Source: Microbacterium sp. LWH3-1.2
GTDB lineage: Bacteria > Actinomycetota > Actinomycetes > Actinomycetales > Microbacteriaceae
DNA length: 64,000 nucleotides
Direction of reading: 5' to 3'
NCBI RefSeq assembly: GCF_040675855.1
Contig: NZ_JBEGIK010000001.1
Location: 930,001-994,000 of the forward strand
Positions 25,632 through 34,749 of this stretch are shown here, piece after piece. Numbering within the stretch: the first letter of the stretch is position 1; every line of letters begins with the position of its first letter. A program made the translations under genes and the position numbers. The notes below the pieces were generated by a model. The model did no database searches. It saw only the letters and a program-made list of their open reading frames with translations, and was not told the DNA's origin.

Positions 25632-26753
25632 CTACGGCAGATAGTCCTTGAGCTCGGGGTTCTCCTCGTAGATCTCGTCGATGATGGTGGTGTCGAAGAG
25701 GTCGTCGATGGAGACATCCCAGCCGGCGGCGGCGAGTGAGGCGATGGTCTGCTCCTTGAGCTCGTCCGAGATCGTGAAGAGGCCGTTGGCCTCCGTCTCC
25801 TCCGTCGAGATCAGCAGCTTCTCGGCCTCGAGGCCGAGGGCGGTCTTCTCGGGATCCAGGGCGCCGAAGACCGCCTCGAGTCCGTCCTCCGACTCCGCGG
25901 CCGCCTGGTTGTAGTACTGCTCGATGAGGCTCACGGTGTCGTCGGTCGACTCCGTGAAGACGTCCGTCCAGCCCTTGATCTCAGCGATGAGGAACGCCTT
26001 GAGCAGTTCCTTGTTCTCGGCAAGGTACTGGTCGGTCACGCTGAACGTCTCTGCGACGTAGGGGACGCCGTTCTCGGCGTACGAGAGGTTGGTGATCTCG
26101 TAGCCGGCGAGCTCGACCGTGAGCGCCTCGTTCGTCAGGTAGGCCATGAAGCCGTCGACCTCGCCGTTCATGAGCGGCGTCGGGTCGAAGTCGACGGGCA
26201 CGACCGTGACGTCGGCGGGGTCGATGCCGTTGGCGTTGAGCAGTGCGGCGAACACCGAGGCGTTCGAGTCCTGCACGCCGATCGTCTTGCCGACGAGGTC
26301 GTCGGGAGTCATGATGTCGGCGCCGTCGGCCAGCGAGAGGATCGTGAACGGGTTCTTCTGGAAGGTCGCGCCGATGATCTTGAGCGGTGCGTCCTCTTCC
26401 GCGATCGCGGCGCCGAGTGACGCGGCGTCGCTCAGGGCGACCTGGACGGTACCGGACAGGAGCTTGGCGACGCCCGTGTCGGGGCCCGAGATGCCGATGA
26501 CCTCGTCGAAGCCGGCCTCGTCGTAGTAGCCGTTCTCGTAGGCGTAGAACTCGCCGGCGAACTCCTCGTTCTTGATCCACGAGTACTGGACGCTGATCTC
26601 GCCGAACGAGGCCCCCTCGTCGCCGCCCTCGGTCGAGCCGGGTGCGGCGGTGCCGCCCGAGGCGCAGCCGGCGAAGACGAGGGCGGAGGCGATGAGCGCC
26701 GCTGCGCCGGCGGCGAGACGGCCGCGCCGCCCCATGTTGCTGTGTCGTGCCAT
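25632..26753 (-). CDS. NMT1/SsuA-like substrate-binding lipoprotein
   Basis: A 373-residue exported lipoprotein with a positively charged N-terminus and a lipobox ending at C30 (ALVFAGC). The mature part, from about residue 50, has the NMT1/THI5-like periplasmic-binding fold seen in importers of taurine, sulfonates, nitrate and pyrimidine precursors ([20 protein letters not shown] region, [11 protein letters not shown]). AAGGGAAG lies nine bases before the ATG at 26753. A double GlnR-like box precedes it, so the substrate is probably nitrogenous, perhaps a purine or pyrimidine, but it is unproven. Confidence 0.88.
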   Translation of the reverse strand: MARHSNMGRRGRLAAGAAALIASALVFAGCASGGTAAPGSTEGGDEGASFGEISVQYSWIKNEEFAGEFYAYENGYYDEAGFDEVIGISGPDTGVAKLLSGTVQVALSDAASLGAAIAEEDAPLKIIGATFQKNPFTILSLADGADIMTPDDLVGKTIGVQDSNASVFAALLNANGIDPADVTVVPVDFDPTPLMNGEVDGFMAYLTNEALTVELAGYEITNLSYAENGVPYVAETFSVTDQYLAENKELLKAFLIAEIKGWTDVFTESTDDTVSLIEQYYNQAAAESEDGLEAVFGALDPEKTALGLEAEKLLISTEETEANGLFTISDELKEQTIASLAAAGWDVSIDDLFDTTIIDEIYEENPELKDYLP

Positions 26754-26804
26754 CGGGTGTGGCTTCCCTTCATGCGGTGTGGGCACAGTGATGTGATCAC
26801 GCCG

Positions 26805-26858
26805 ACGCTAGGCCTGGCGCGTTTCAGCCGGTGCGTCAGGGTGTTTCGGCGGTGTGAC
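26805..26858 (-). promoter_or_regulatory. Double GlnR-like box and -10 of the ABC importer operon
   Basis: Minus strand, 26858 downwards: GTCAC-N6-GAAAC-N6-ACGCA-N6-GAAAC, then ten bases and TAGCGT (26810-26805). This is the full a1-b1-a2-b2 arrangement published for GlnR, with only the a2 half degenerate. It is the most complete box in the window. Confidence 0.7.
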
Positions 26859-26915
26859 AGGTGGTTCCGGATGCCGCGGACAGCGGCATCCGGTCTCGCC
26901 GGAGTCGGCCGGGAG

Positions 26916-29669
26916 TCAGTGCTCGTCGATCCCGTGGATCAGCCGCCAGACCCGCTCGCGGGTGAAGGGCTGGCGGAACGGGCGACGGCCGACCGCGCGC
27001 GCGATCGCATTGCCGACGGCGGCGGCCACGGGGTTGTACGGCGATTCGCTCATCGACTTCGCCCCGAACGGCCCGACCGTGTCGGAGGTGTCGGCGAAGA
27101 GCACCTCCGTGACGGGGATGTCACCGAACTGCGGCACCCGGTACTGCCGGAACGCCGGGTTGGCGACGGCGCCGTCGGGGCCGATCAACACCTCCTCGTA
27201 GAGCGCGCTGCCGAGCCCCTGCGCTGCGCCGCCTTCGACCTGGCCCCGCACCTGCGCGGGGTTCATGAGGTACCCGGCGTCGGCGGCCTGCACCGACTGC
27301 AGCACCCGCACGACGCCGGTCTCAGGGTCGACGGCCACGCGGACCGCGTGGACGTTGAACGACAGGCTGCGTTCGTCGCCGTGCTCGCTGCCACGACCCA
27401 CGAGTCCCGCGAGGGTCCGCTGCTCGGCGGGGGCAGCATCCACGATCTCGTCGAACGTGACGAGGCGCTCGCCGATCTGCACGCCGCGGGCGGCGAGCTC
27501 GGGCTCGACGCCCTCGGGCGAGCCCGCGACGGCATATGCCGTCGCAAGCATGCGACCTCGCAGCTCGGTGCACGCCGCTGTCAGGGCCTTTCCTGCACCG
27601 GTGACCCCAGCCGACGCGAACGCCCCGGTGTCGTGGGCGACCAGGTCGGTGTCGGCGGTACGCAGCACGATGCGCTCGGGCTCGGCGTCGAGCACGGTCG
27701 CCGCGATCTGCCGCAGCACGGTGCTCGTGCCGTTGCCGAACTCGGCGGTGCCGGCCGCAGCGACGATGACGCCGTCGGGCCGCAGCGTCGCGACGGTGTG
27801 GGCGTGGTGCCCGCCGGGGGCCATGGCGGCGATGAACGACAGTGCCATCCCCTCAGCGACGAGCCATCCCTCCGGCGCCTCGACGCCGTTGCCGCGTTGC
27901 AGCGCGGCCTGGGCGTCGTCGAGGCACTGGTCGAGGCCGTAACTGCCCCAGACGAGGTCTTCGTCGTGCTCGTCGCGCACCGTGAGGAGCGGATCTCCCT
28001 CGCGCACGGCGTTGAGGCGCCGAAGGTCGAACGGGTCGATCTGGAGCTTCTCGGCGAGCATGTCCATCGCGGACTCGACACCGAGGATCACCTGCCCCAG
28101 CCCGTACCCGCGGAATGCGCCCGACGGCACCGTGTTCGTGTAGACGACCTCCGCGTCGACGCGCTTCACGGGGCTCCGGTAGACGTTGATCGACTCGGCG
28201 CACCCGTGGAACATGACGCCGATGCCGTGGTTGCCGTACGCGCCGGTGTCGCTCAGCACGTCGAGCTTCACGGCGGTGAGGACGCCGCCCGCCGTTGCCC
28301 CGAGTGTCACCGTCACGCGGAACGGATGCCGCACCGACGCGCGGCGGAACTGGTCGGCGCGCGAGAACTCGTACGCGACCCGGCGGCCGGTGCGCAGCAC
28401 GGCGAGGGCGACGAGGTCTTCGGTGAACATCTCCTGCTTGCCCCCGAACCCGCCCCCGACCCGGGCGGCGAACACACGGATGCGCTCGCGGGGGAGGTGG
28501 AACAGCCGCGACAGCTCGTTGCGCACCAGGAAGGGCACCTGCGTGCTCGACCGCACGACCAGCCGGCCCTCGTCGTCGAGCCAGCCGATCGCGCCGTGCG
28601 TCTCGAGCTGGGCGTGCGCCACGCGGCTCGTGCGCCACGTGCCCGAGACCGTCACGGCGCTCGCCGCGAGCGCGGCGTCCGCGTCGCCGCCGATGCCGTC
28701 ATGCAGGGTTGCGATGACATTGCGGTGCGCCTCGGCGACGCGGTCCTGCGGTCGCCGGTCAGGATGGATCAGCGGTGCACCCGGCCTGCGCGCCTCTTCG
28801 GGATCGAACACCGCCGGCAGAACCTCGTAGGTCACATCGATCAGGCGGCAGGCGGCATCCGCGATCTCGGCCGTCTCGGCGACGACGGCGGCCACCCGCT
28901 GCCCCACGAACCGAACGACGTCGTCGAGCAGACGCGTGTCGTCGGGGTCGTCCTCGCGGAGCTCGTGCCGCGCCGTCGAGTACCGCCGTGCAGTGACGTT
29001 CTCGTGGGTGAAGACCGCGACGACCCCGGGCAGGGCGCGGGCCGCGGCGGCGTCGATGCTCGTGACGCGCGCGTGCGCGTGCGGCGAGCCGACCACCCGC
29101 AGCACGAGCGCGCCGGCGAGGTCGGTGTCGAACGTATACGGCTCGAGGCCCTGCACGAGCCGCCGCCCCGGTTCGGGCCGCGCGGATTCTCCCACGCGGA
29201 GCTCTCCGACGTCCGGGGCAGCCCCGGTCTCGCGCACGGGGCCGAGCACCGACTCGAGGGCCTCGCGGATCGGGCGGTACCCGGTGCAGCGGCACAGGTT
29301 GCCCTTCATGCGGCGATCGAGGTCGGGGAGGTCGCCGGCGCACAGCGTCGACGCCGTCACGGCCATGCCCGGCGTGCAGAAGCCGCACTGGAACCCGAAG
29401 TGCTCGATCAGCGCTTCCTGCACCGGGTGGAGGCGGTCGCCGGACGCGAGACCGGCCGCGGTCGTCACCGAGACTCCTTCGGCGCGAACGGCGGGCACGA
29501 TGCAGGAGTGCATCGGAACGCCGTCCACGAGCACCGAGCAGGCGCCGCAGTCTCCCGCGTCGCACCCCTTCTTCACCTCGTGGTGCCCGCTCTCGCGCAG
29601 CAGCGTGCGCAGGCACTGGCCGGCCCGGGGCTCGACGTCGACGGGCGAGCCGTTGACCTCGAGTCTCAC
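26916..29669 (-). CDS. Xanthine dehydrogenase, fused 2Fe-2S and molybdopterin subunit
   Basis: 917 residues. Residues 1-165 form the 2x[2Fe-2S] unit: C36, C41, C44 and C56 (GCDAGDCGACS block) and C95, C98, C126 and C128 (CGFC and CRC). From about 170 follows the molybdopterin domain: GGGFGGKQE at 405-413, GAFRGYGLGQ, and the catalytic glutamate E875 in GAKSMSESP. The usual GVGE at that place is replaced by SMSE. With the separate FAD subunit this makes a complete hydroxylase, probably hypoxanthine/xanthine to urate given its neighbours. The GTG start overlaps the FAD-subunit stop. Iron-sulfur and molybdenum parts are more often separate genes or joined with the FAD part. Confidence 0.9.
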   Translation of the reverse strand: MRLEVNGSPVDVEPRAGQCLRTLLRESGHHEVKKGCDAGDCGACSVLVDGVPMHSCIVPAVRAEGVSVTTAAGLASGDRLHPVQEALIEHFGFQCGFCTPGMAVTASTLCAGDLPDLDRRMKGNLCRCTGYRPIREALESVLGPVRETGAAPDVGELRVGESARPEPGRRLVQGLEPYTFDTDLAGALVLRVVGSPHAHARVTSIDAAAARALPGVVAVFTHENVTARRYSTARHELREDDPDDTRLLDDVVRFVGQRVAAVVAETAEIADAACRLIDVTYEVLPAVFDPEEARRPGAPLIHPDRRPQDRVAEAHRNVIATLHDGIGGDADAALAASAVTVSGTWRTSRVAHAQLETHGAIGWLDDEGRLVVRSSTQVPFLVRNELSRLFHLPRERIRVFAARVGGGFGGKQEMFTEDLVALAVLRTGRRVAYEFSRADQFRRASVRHPFRVTVTLGATAGGVLTAVKLDVLSDTGAYGNHGIGVMFHGCAESINVYRSPVKRVDAEVVYTNTVPSGAFRGYGLGQVILGVESAMDMLAEKLQIDPFDLRRLNAVREGDPLLTVRDEHDEDLVWGSYGLDQCLDDAQAALQRGNGVEAPEGWLVAEGMALSFIAAMAPGGHHAHTVATLRPDGVIVAAAGTAEFGNGTSTVLRQIAATVLDAEPERIVLRTADTDLVAHDTGAFASAGVTGAGKALTAACTELRGRMLATAYAVAGSPEGVEPELAARGVQIGERLVTFDEIVDAAPAEQRTLAGLVGRGSEHGDERSLSFNVHAVRVAVDPETGVVRVLQSVQAADAGYLMNPAQVRGQVEGGAAQGLGSALYEEVLIGPDGAVANPAFRQYRVPQFGDIPVTEVLFADTSDTVGPFGAKSMSESPYNPVAAAVGNAIARAVGRRPFRQPFTRERVWRLIHGIDEH

Positions 29670-30508
29670 GCCGCGCGCTCCAGGTCCGTCAGCAGCTCCG
29701 AGCGGATCCGCTCGCCGAGCACCACGCTGACGCCGCGCCGCCAGTCGGCCGCACCCAACGGGTCCGAGTAGTAGCCCGCGGCGCCTGAGATCGCCGCGGC
29801 GAGGGTCGCGGCATCCGGGATCCCCGCGAAGCGGAGCACCGTCGGACGCTCCGTCGCAGCCGTCACCACGATCACGCAGGAGCCGTCCTCGTCGAGCCGC
29901 CCCGACACCACGGCGCCCGACCGGCCGTGCTCGGCGAGGGCGATCTTGCGCAGTGCCGTGCGCGCCCGCAGCGCGGTGGCCGGCACGTCGATCGCACGCA
30001 GCACCTCGCTGGGCGCGAGCGCGTTCTCGCCGTTGCCTGTCACCAGGTCGGCGACCGCGACCCGGTACGCCGAGCCGTCGGCGCGCCACACCTCGGCGAT
30101 TCCGTCGAGCGTCACGACGAGTGCCGTCATCGATCCGGCGGCGAACGCGCGGCACACGTTCCCTCCGACCGTGGCGGTGTTCCACACCTTGAACGAGGCG
30201 AGCAGCGCGTGGGCGGCAGGGGGAATGACGGATGCTGCCGCCCATCGCTCCGGCACACGTAGGGATGCGCGACCCTGAGCCCACGCGACGAGTTCGGCGA
30301 TCGTGCAGGTCGCGCCGATCCGCAGGCCTGCGCCCGTGATCTCGAGCGCCGGCCATGCCATCGACGTGAGGTCGACGAACCCCGTCGTGTCGGGCTGGGG
30401 CTCGCTCATGAGCCACGTGCCGCCCGCGATGAACGTCTCGCCGGGAGCGAGTACGAGGTCGTCGCGCGTGCGCGCCCGCCGGAACGAGGTGACCGAGGTG
30501 ATGTCCAC
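29666..30508 (-). CDS. Xanthine dehydrogenase FAD-binding subunit
   Basis: A 280-residue CoxM/XdhB-type flavoprotein. FIAGGTWLMSEPQP near 26-39 is the first FAD loop, ATVGGNVCRAF (about 128-138) the second, and the C-terminal half has the CO-dehydrogenase flavoprotein C-terminal fold. It passes electrons from the 2Fe-2S centres to NAD+ or another acceptor. The GTG start at 30508 has GAGG five bases upstream and lies ten bases after the deaminase stop. Its stop overlaps the start of the fused subunit. Confidence 0.9.
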   Translation of the reverse strand: MDITSVTSFRRARTRDDLVLAPGETFIAGGTWLMSEPQPDTTGFVDLTSMAWPALEITGAGLRIGATCTIAELVAWAQGRASLRVPERWAAASVIPPAAHALLASFKVWNTATVGGNVCRAFAAGSMTALVVTLDGIAEVWRADGSAYRVAVADLVTGNGENALAPSEVLRAIDVPATALRARTALRKIALAEHGRSGAVVSGRLDEDGSCVIVVTAATERPTVLRFAGIPDAATLAAAISGAAGYYSDPLGAADWRRGVSVVLGERIRSELLTDLERAA

Positions 30509-30518
30509 GCGTGCCTCG

Positions 30519-31877
30519 TCAGAGCCGCTCGGCGAGGGTGACGGATGCCGAGGCCACCGCGCGAGCGAGACGGTCCTCGTCGGCGGTGACGAGCGTCGCG
30601 TCCTCGACGACGACGCGTCCGCCGACATACAGGCGCTTCAGCGGCGGCAGCGCGCCGAGCCCGAGGGCGGCGACCGGATCGAGGATGCCGGCATGCTCGA
30701 TCCGGTCGACCTGCCACACCGCGATGTCGGCGAGCTTGCCGGCCTCGAGCGATCCGATCTCCCGCTCCCGGCCGAGTACGCGTGCTCCGCCCATCGTGGC
30801 CATGCGCAGACCGTCGCGCACGCTCATCGAGTCCGATCCGGTGCGCAGGCGCCCCATGAGCACAGCCTCCCGGATCTCGACGCCCAGCTGCCCCGACTCG
30901 TTGGACGCGGCGCCGTCCACCCCGAGTCCCACGGGGGCTCCGGCATCCAGCAGCGCCCGCACCGGTGCGATCCCCGCTCCCAGCCGCCCGTTCGACGAGG
31001 GACAGTGGGCGACGCCCGTGCCCGTCGCCGCGTAACGCGCGATCGCCGGTTCATCGAGGTGCACCGCGTGCGCCATCCACACGTCGTCGCGGAGCCACCC
31101 GAGATCCTCGAGATACTGCGTCGGAGTGCGGCCGAAGTGCTCGGCGCAGTACGCGTCCTCCTCGACGGTCTCCGACGCGTGCGTGTGCAACCGCACCCCC
31201 AGCGACCGCGCCAGCGTCGCCGACTCCCGCAGCAGGTCCGCGGTCACCGAGAACGGCGAACAGGGTGCGATCGCGACGCGGACCATCGCGTCGAACGCCG
31301 GGTCGTGGTACCGCTCGACCGCCTCGTGCGACGCCGTGAGCGCAGCATCCGTCGTCTCCACCGCCGAGTCCGGCGGCAGCCCGCCCTGCGAGACGCCCAG
31401 GTCCATCGACCCGCGCGTCGCGTGCAGCCGGACACCCACCGTCGAGGCGGCGTCGACGATCGCGCCGACGATGTCGCCGGATCCTCGTGGGAAGACGTAG
31501 TGGTGGTCGCCGACGGTCGTGCAGCCCGACCGGGCGAGCACGGCCATCGCCCCGGCGGCGGCCACGCCGGTGAGGTCGGCGTCGATACGCGACCAGAGCG
31601 GATACAGCGCCGTCAGCCAGTCGAAGAGGATCGCGTCCTGCGCGTAGCCGCGCGTGAGCCACTGGTACAGGTGGTGGTGGGTGTTGATGAGGCCCGGGGT
31701 GACGAGGCAGCCGCGCGCGTCGACGAGCTCGGCGCCGTCTCGCAGCGTGGGATCCGCCGGCCCCGCCCCCACCGCGGCGATGCGTCCGTCCTCGATCACG
31801 ACATGCCCGTCGCGATGCTCGGTGCCTGCGGCGTCGACCGTGGCGACGTGCGCGTGCTCGATGATCGTGCGGGTCAT
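30519..31877 (-). CDS. 8-oxoguanine deaminase-like amidohydrolase
   Basis: A 452-residue TIM-barrel deaminase of the AtzB/TrzN/guanine-deaminase superfamily. Metal ligands and catalytic residues: H67 and H69 in NTHHHLYQW, H233 with E236 in HTHASE, H270/H273 in AHAVHLD and D321 in GVDGAASNE. The NTHHHLYQWLTRGYAQ entry resembles characterised 8-oxoguanine deaminases, which yield urate and ammonia. Guanine or another aminopurine remains possible. Its ATG overlaps the xdhC stop (ATGA). Urate made here would bypass xanthine dehydrogenase. Confidence 0.82.
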   Translation of the reverse strand: MTRTIIEHAHVATVDAAGTEHRDGHVVIEDGRIAAVGAGPADPTLRDGAELVDARGCLVTPGLINTHHHLYQWLTRGYAQDAILFDWLTALYPLWSRIDADLTGVAAAGAMAVLARSGCTTVGDHHYVFPRGSGDIVGAIVDAASTVGVRLHATRGSMDLGVSQGGLPPDSAVETTDAALTASHEAVERYHDPAFDAMVRVAIAPCSPFSVTADLLRESATLARSLGVRLHTHASETVEEDAYCAEHFGRTPTQYLEDLGWLRDDVWMAHAVHLDEPAIARYAATGTGVAHCPSSNGRLGAGIAPVRALLDAGAPVGLGVDGAASNESGQLGVEIREAVLMGRLRTGSDSMSVRDGLRMATMGGARVLGREREIGSLEAGKLADIAVWQVDRIEHAGILDPVAALGLGALPPLKRLYVGGRVVVEDATLVTADEDRLARAVASASVTLAERL

Positions 31878-33049
31878 GAGGCTCCTGCCGATGAGACCGG
31901 TGAAGGGACGACGGATGCTGCGCACGACCCCGCGGCGACATCGACGCGCGCGGCGGGGGAGACGTCGACATCGACGGCGGCCGGGTCTGCGGCGGTCGAC
32001 GGACGCCGGTGGAGCGGGCCCGACCGATCCCGCAACGCGACCGCCGAACCGCCGTGACGAGCCGCGATGATCTCGGCGAGCACCGACACCGCGGTCTCCT
32101 CCGGCGTCGAGCCGCCGAGGTCGAGTCCGAGCGGCGCGTGCACGCGGGCGAGGGCGCCCTCCCCGAGGCCGCGCTCCCGCAGCAGCGTTGCGCGGCGCCC
32201 GACGGTCGCCCGCGCGCCCATCGCCCCGACGAAGCCGACGGGCAACGCGAGCGCAGCCTGGAGCGAGGGCACGTCCACGCGCTCGTCGTGCGTCAGGACG
32301 CAGATCGCGGTACGGGCGTCGAGCTTCTCCGGGTCGAGCCCGGCGAGGTAGTCCTGCGGCAGCCCGGCCACGAGCCGCACCGCGTCGGGGAACCGCTCGC
32401 GTGTCACGAGCGTCGACCACACGTCGCACACCTCCACGGCGAAACCGGCCGCGGTCGCCACGCGGCAGAGCACCGCCGCGTGCTCGCCCGCCCCGAGAAG
32501 GATGAGCCGCGGGCGCGGTGCCGACGAGATCGCCAGGACGTCGTGCCCCGCGTACGCACCGGGCAGGACGAGCGAGTCGCGTCTCCCGATCGCCGGAGCC
32601 AGGGTGTCGGCGGCGACAGCGAGGCGCAGCATCCGTTCGTCCATCGTCTCGCCCGCGTGAGGGCCCGACAGCGCCACCCCGACCGTCACCCCGCGTCCGG
32701 CGATGGCCGCCTCGAGAGACTCGATGACGGGGCCTTCCGCACGGACCGGATAGGAGACGACGTCGACGCTGCCGCCGCACGCGAGTCCGGCGGCGTGGGC
32801 GGCGTCGTCCGAGAACCCCAGGCGCGTGGTCTGCGGGCGGCCGGTGAGGCGGGACTGGTGGGCGAGCAGCACGGCGTCTCCCTCGACGCATCCGCCCGAG
32901 ATCGAGCCGATGACGCGACCGTCCGCCGTCACCGCCATCGTCGCGCCGGGGCCTCGCGGCGCGCTGCGCGCGACCCGCGTGACCGTGACCGCGCCGAGCG
33001 GGACCTGCGACCGCAGCAGCGGCAGCAGATCCCGGGCGAGTTCGAGCAT
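31874..33049 (-). CDS. xdhC: XdhC/CoxF-family molybdenum-cofactor maturation protein
   Basis: A 391-residue chaperone that loads sulfurated molybdenum cofactor into xanthine dehydrogenase. The N-terminal XdhC/CoxI domain has SAPRGPGATMAVTADG and SGGCVEGD. The central Rossmann part carries LILLGAGEHAAVLCRVA, and the C-terminal block has GFVGAMGARATVGRR and HAPLGLDLGGSTPEETAVS. It leads the operon xdhC-deaminase-FAD-FeS/Mo. TAGCGT lies six bases before the ATG (leaderless), with GlnR-like halves upstream. The last 60 residues are Ala/Val/Ser-rich and disordered. Confidence 0.92.
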   Translation of the reverse strand: MLELARDLLPLLRSQVPLGAVTVTRVARSAPRGPGATMAVTADGRVIGSISGGCVEGDAVLLAHQSRLTGRPQTTRLGFSDDAAHAAGLACGGSVDVVSYPVRAEGPVIESLEAAIAGRGVTVGVALSGPHAGETMDERMLRLAVAADTLAPAIGRRDSLVLPGAYAGHDVLAISSAPRPRLILLGAGEHAAVLCRVATAAGFAVEVCDVWSTLVTRERFPDAVRLVAGLPQDYLAGLDPEKLDARTAICVLTHDERVDVPSLQAALALPVGFVGAMGARATVGRRATLLRERGLGEGALARVHAPLGLDLGGSTPEETAVSVLAEIIAARHGGSAVALRDRSGPLHRRPSTAADPAAVDVDVSPAARVDVAAGSCAASVVPSPVSSAGAS

Positions 33050-33055
33050 GCGGTC

Positions 33056-33098
33056 ACGCTAGGCGCGCGATGTTTCGCGCGGGCTACGCTCAGGAAAC
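33056..33098. promoter_or_regulatory. Divergent xdhC/MobA-like promoter with mirrored GlnR-like halves
   Basis: Plus strand: GTTTC (33072-33076), six bases, GCTAC (33083-33087), six bases, GAAAC (33094-33098). On the minus strand this reads GTAGC-N6-GAAAC, ten bases from TAGCGT (33061-33056) of xdhC. On the plus strand it reads GCTAC-N6-GAAAC, so one central half is shared. The arms CGCGCGA/TCGCGCG (33064-33081) also form a palindrome. TACGCT at 33085-33090 may be the -10 of the MobA-like gene. Confidence 0.5.
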
Positions 33099-33137
33099 GC
33101 CCCGCGCTCCGCGGGCCCGGGTGACAGGGGGAGCCGG

Positions 33138-33692
33138 ATGCGAGTGTGCGGTATCGTGCTCGCGGCGGGAGCCGGCAGCCGGTACGGCCGTCCGAAGGGT
33201 CTCGTACGATCGCCCGACGGAAGCCCGTGGGTCGCGCGGGCGACCGCCATGCTGCGCGCGGGAGGGTGCGACGAGGTCGTCGTCGTGGTCGGTGCGCGGG
33301 GCCGCGAGGTGGCGCTGCTCGCCCCCGACGACGCACGGGTGGTCGTCGCGCCCGACTGGGCCGTCGGGCTGTCGGCGGCGCTCCGCGCGGGGCTCGAGGC
33401 GGTGGCCGACGGCGACGTCGCGGTCGTCACGCCGGTGGATACTCCGGATGCTGCGCCGCAGGCGGTCGCGCGGGTGCTCAGCTTCCTCGGGCCGGTGCCG
33501 CGGGACGGCCTGGCCCAGGCGGTGTACGGCGGGCGTCCGGGTCACCCGGTCGCGATCGGGGCGAACCACCTGCCGTCGATGATCCGCAGCCTCACCGGCG
33601 ACCGCGGTGCGCGCGCGTACCTGGCCGGGCACGGCGCCGTGGAGGTCGAGTGCGCCGACCTGTGGTCGGGCGCCGACATCGACGTTCGGTGA
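33138..33692 (+). CDS. MobA/MocA-like nucleotidyltransferase
   Basis: A 184-residue NTP-transferase with the loop LAAGAGSRYGRPKGLV (about 8-23) that holds the nucleotide, and a VVTPVDTP strand with the metal-binding Asp. Relatives attach CMP or GMP to molybdopterin (MocA, MobA). Divergent placement next to xdhC suggests it makes the cytosine or guanine dinucleotide cofactor for the dehydrogenase. It is a little shorter than typical MobA. The start at 33138 follows a GGGGGAG-type ribosome-binding site. Confidence 0.8.
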   Translation: MRVCGIVLAAGAGSRYGRPKGLVRSPDGSPWVARATAMLRAGGCDEVVVVVGARGREVALLAPDDARVVVAPDWAVGLSAALRAGLEAVADGDVAVVTPVDTPDAAPQAVARVLSFLGPVPRDGLAQAVYGGRPGHPVAIGANHLPSMIRSLTGDRGARAYLAGHGAVEVECADLWSGADIDVR

Positions 33693-33712
33693 CAGCGGGC
33701 ACCGAGCGCGGT

Positions 33713-34645
33713 TCAGCCGCCGAGCACGACGTTGATCGGCGGCTCGCCGGCGGCGAGACGCTCGATCTGTGTGCGCACCAGCTTCGCGACCCGGGGGCGC
33801 ATCGCGCTCGACGCGCCGCCGACGTGCGGGGCGATGAGTACGCCGGGAAGACCCCACAGCGCGTGCCCCTGGGGGAGCGGCTCGGGGTCGGTGACGTCGA
33901 GGGCGGCGCGGATGCGTCCGCGGCGCACGTGGTCGACGAGCGCATCGGTGTCGACCAGGGTGCCGCGGCCGACGTTCACGATGAGCGCGCCGTCGGGCAG
34001 CGCCGACAGGAACGCGTCGTCGACGAGGCCCTGCGTGGCCTCGCCTCCGGGCAGCGTGAGGATCACGATCTCGGCGTGGGGGAGGAGCTCGGGCAGCTCG
34101 TCGATGCCGTGCACCGCAACGCCGTCCTCGTCCCGGGCGCGCGATGCGACGGGGGTGAGCTCGACCTCGAAGGGCTGCAGTCGCGCCGCGACGGCCTTGC
34201 CGACGCCGCCGTAGCCGAGCAGCAGCACGCGCCGATCGGCGAGACTCTCGGCGAACACGGGGGCCCAGCGGCCGGCGGCGGTGTCCACCGCGAACGCGTC
34301 GATGTGCCGCTGCGCCGTGAGGGCGAGTCCCACGGCGAGCTCGGCCGTCGAGGTCTCGTGCACCGACGCCGCGTTGGCGAACACCAGCCCCGTGGGCAGG
34401 GCGTCGGCGACGCCGTCGTAGCCGATCGACTGACCCTGCACGAGCGCGACCTCGACGCCCTCGAGATGCTCGAGCACGCGGGCCGTGGACATGTACGGCG
34501 GCACCACGATGTCGAACCGGTCGCGCGGGGCCGCAGCATCCATCGGCCACACCACCAGTTCGACGTTGTCGGGCAGGGCTCCGAGATCCGCGGCGAGCTG
34601 CTCGGTGGGGACGCTGACGACGAGAATCCGGGTGTCTGTGCTCAC
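33713..34645 (-). CDS. D-2-hydroxyacid dehydrogenase family protein
   Basis: A 310-residue NAD(P)-dependent oxidoreductase. The nucleotide-binding loop VLLLGYGGVGKAVAARL lies near 145-161, then NVGRGTLVDTDALVDH in the family position and HVGGAS with the catalytic His near the C-terminus. The substrate could be glyoxylate/hydroxypyruvate or another 2-oxoacid. Glyoxylate would fit the ureide pathway next door, but this is only context. TAGCGT is seven bases before the GTG at 34645, so the mRNA is probably leaderless. It converges with the MobA-like gene. Confidence 0.82.
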   Translation of the reverse strand: MSTDTRILVVSVPTEQLAADLGALPDNVELVVWPMDAAAPRDRFDIVVPPYMSTARVLEHLEGVEVALVQGQSIGYDGVADALPTGLVFANAASVHETSTAELAVGLALTAQRHIDAFAVDTAAGRWAPVFAESLADRRVLLLGYGGVGKAVAARLQPFEVELTPVASRARDEDGVAVHGIDELPELLPHAEIVILTLPGGEATQGLVDDAFLSALPDGALIVNVGRGTLVDTDALVDHVRRGRIRAALDVTDPEPLPQGHALWGLPGVLIAPHVGGASSAMRPRVAKLVRTQIERLAAGEPPINVVLGG

Positions 34646-34749
34646 CCGCTCCACGCTACCGGCGCGGTGCACCGCCGGTGTCATCGGGCGGCGCTACGCT
34701 CGCGTCGAGCGGCGACCGCGACCCCTGCGGCGCGCGGGAGGAGGCGGAC

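Noticed and set aside
26742..29771. 1009-codon open frame opposite the xanthine dehydrogenase gene
   Set aside because: It is antisense to a gene with complete Fe-S and molybdenum motifs, shows no recognisable domain, and has the composition of a shadow frame.
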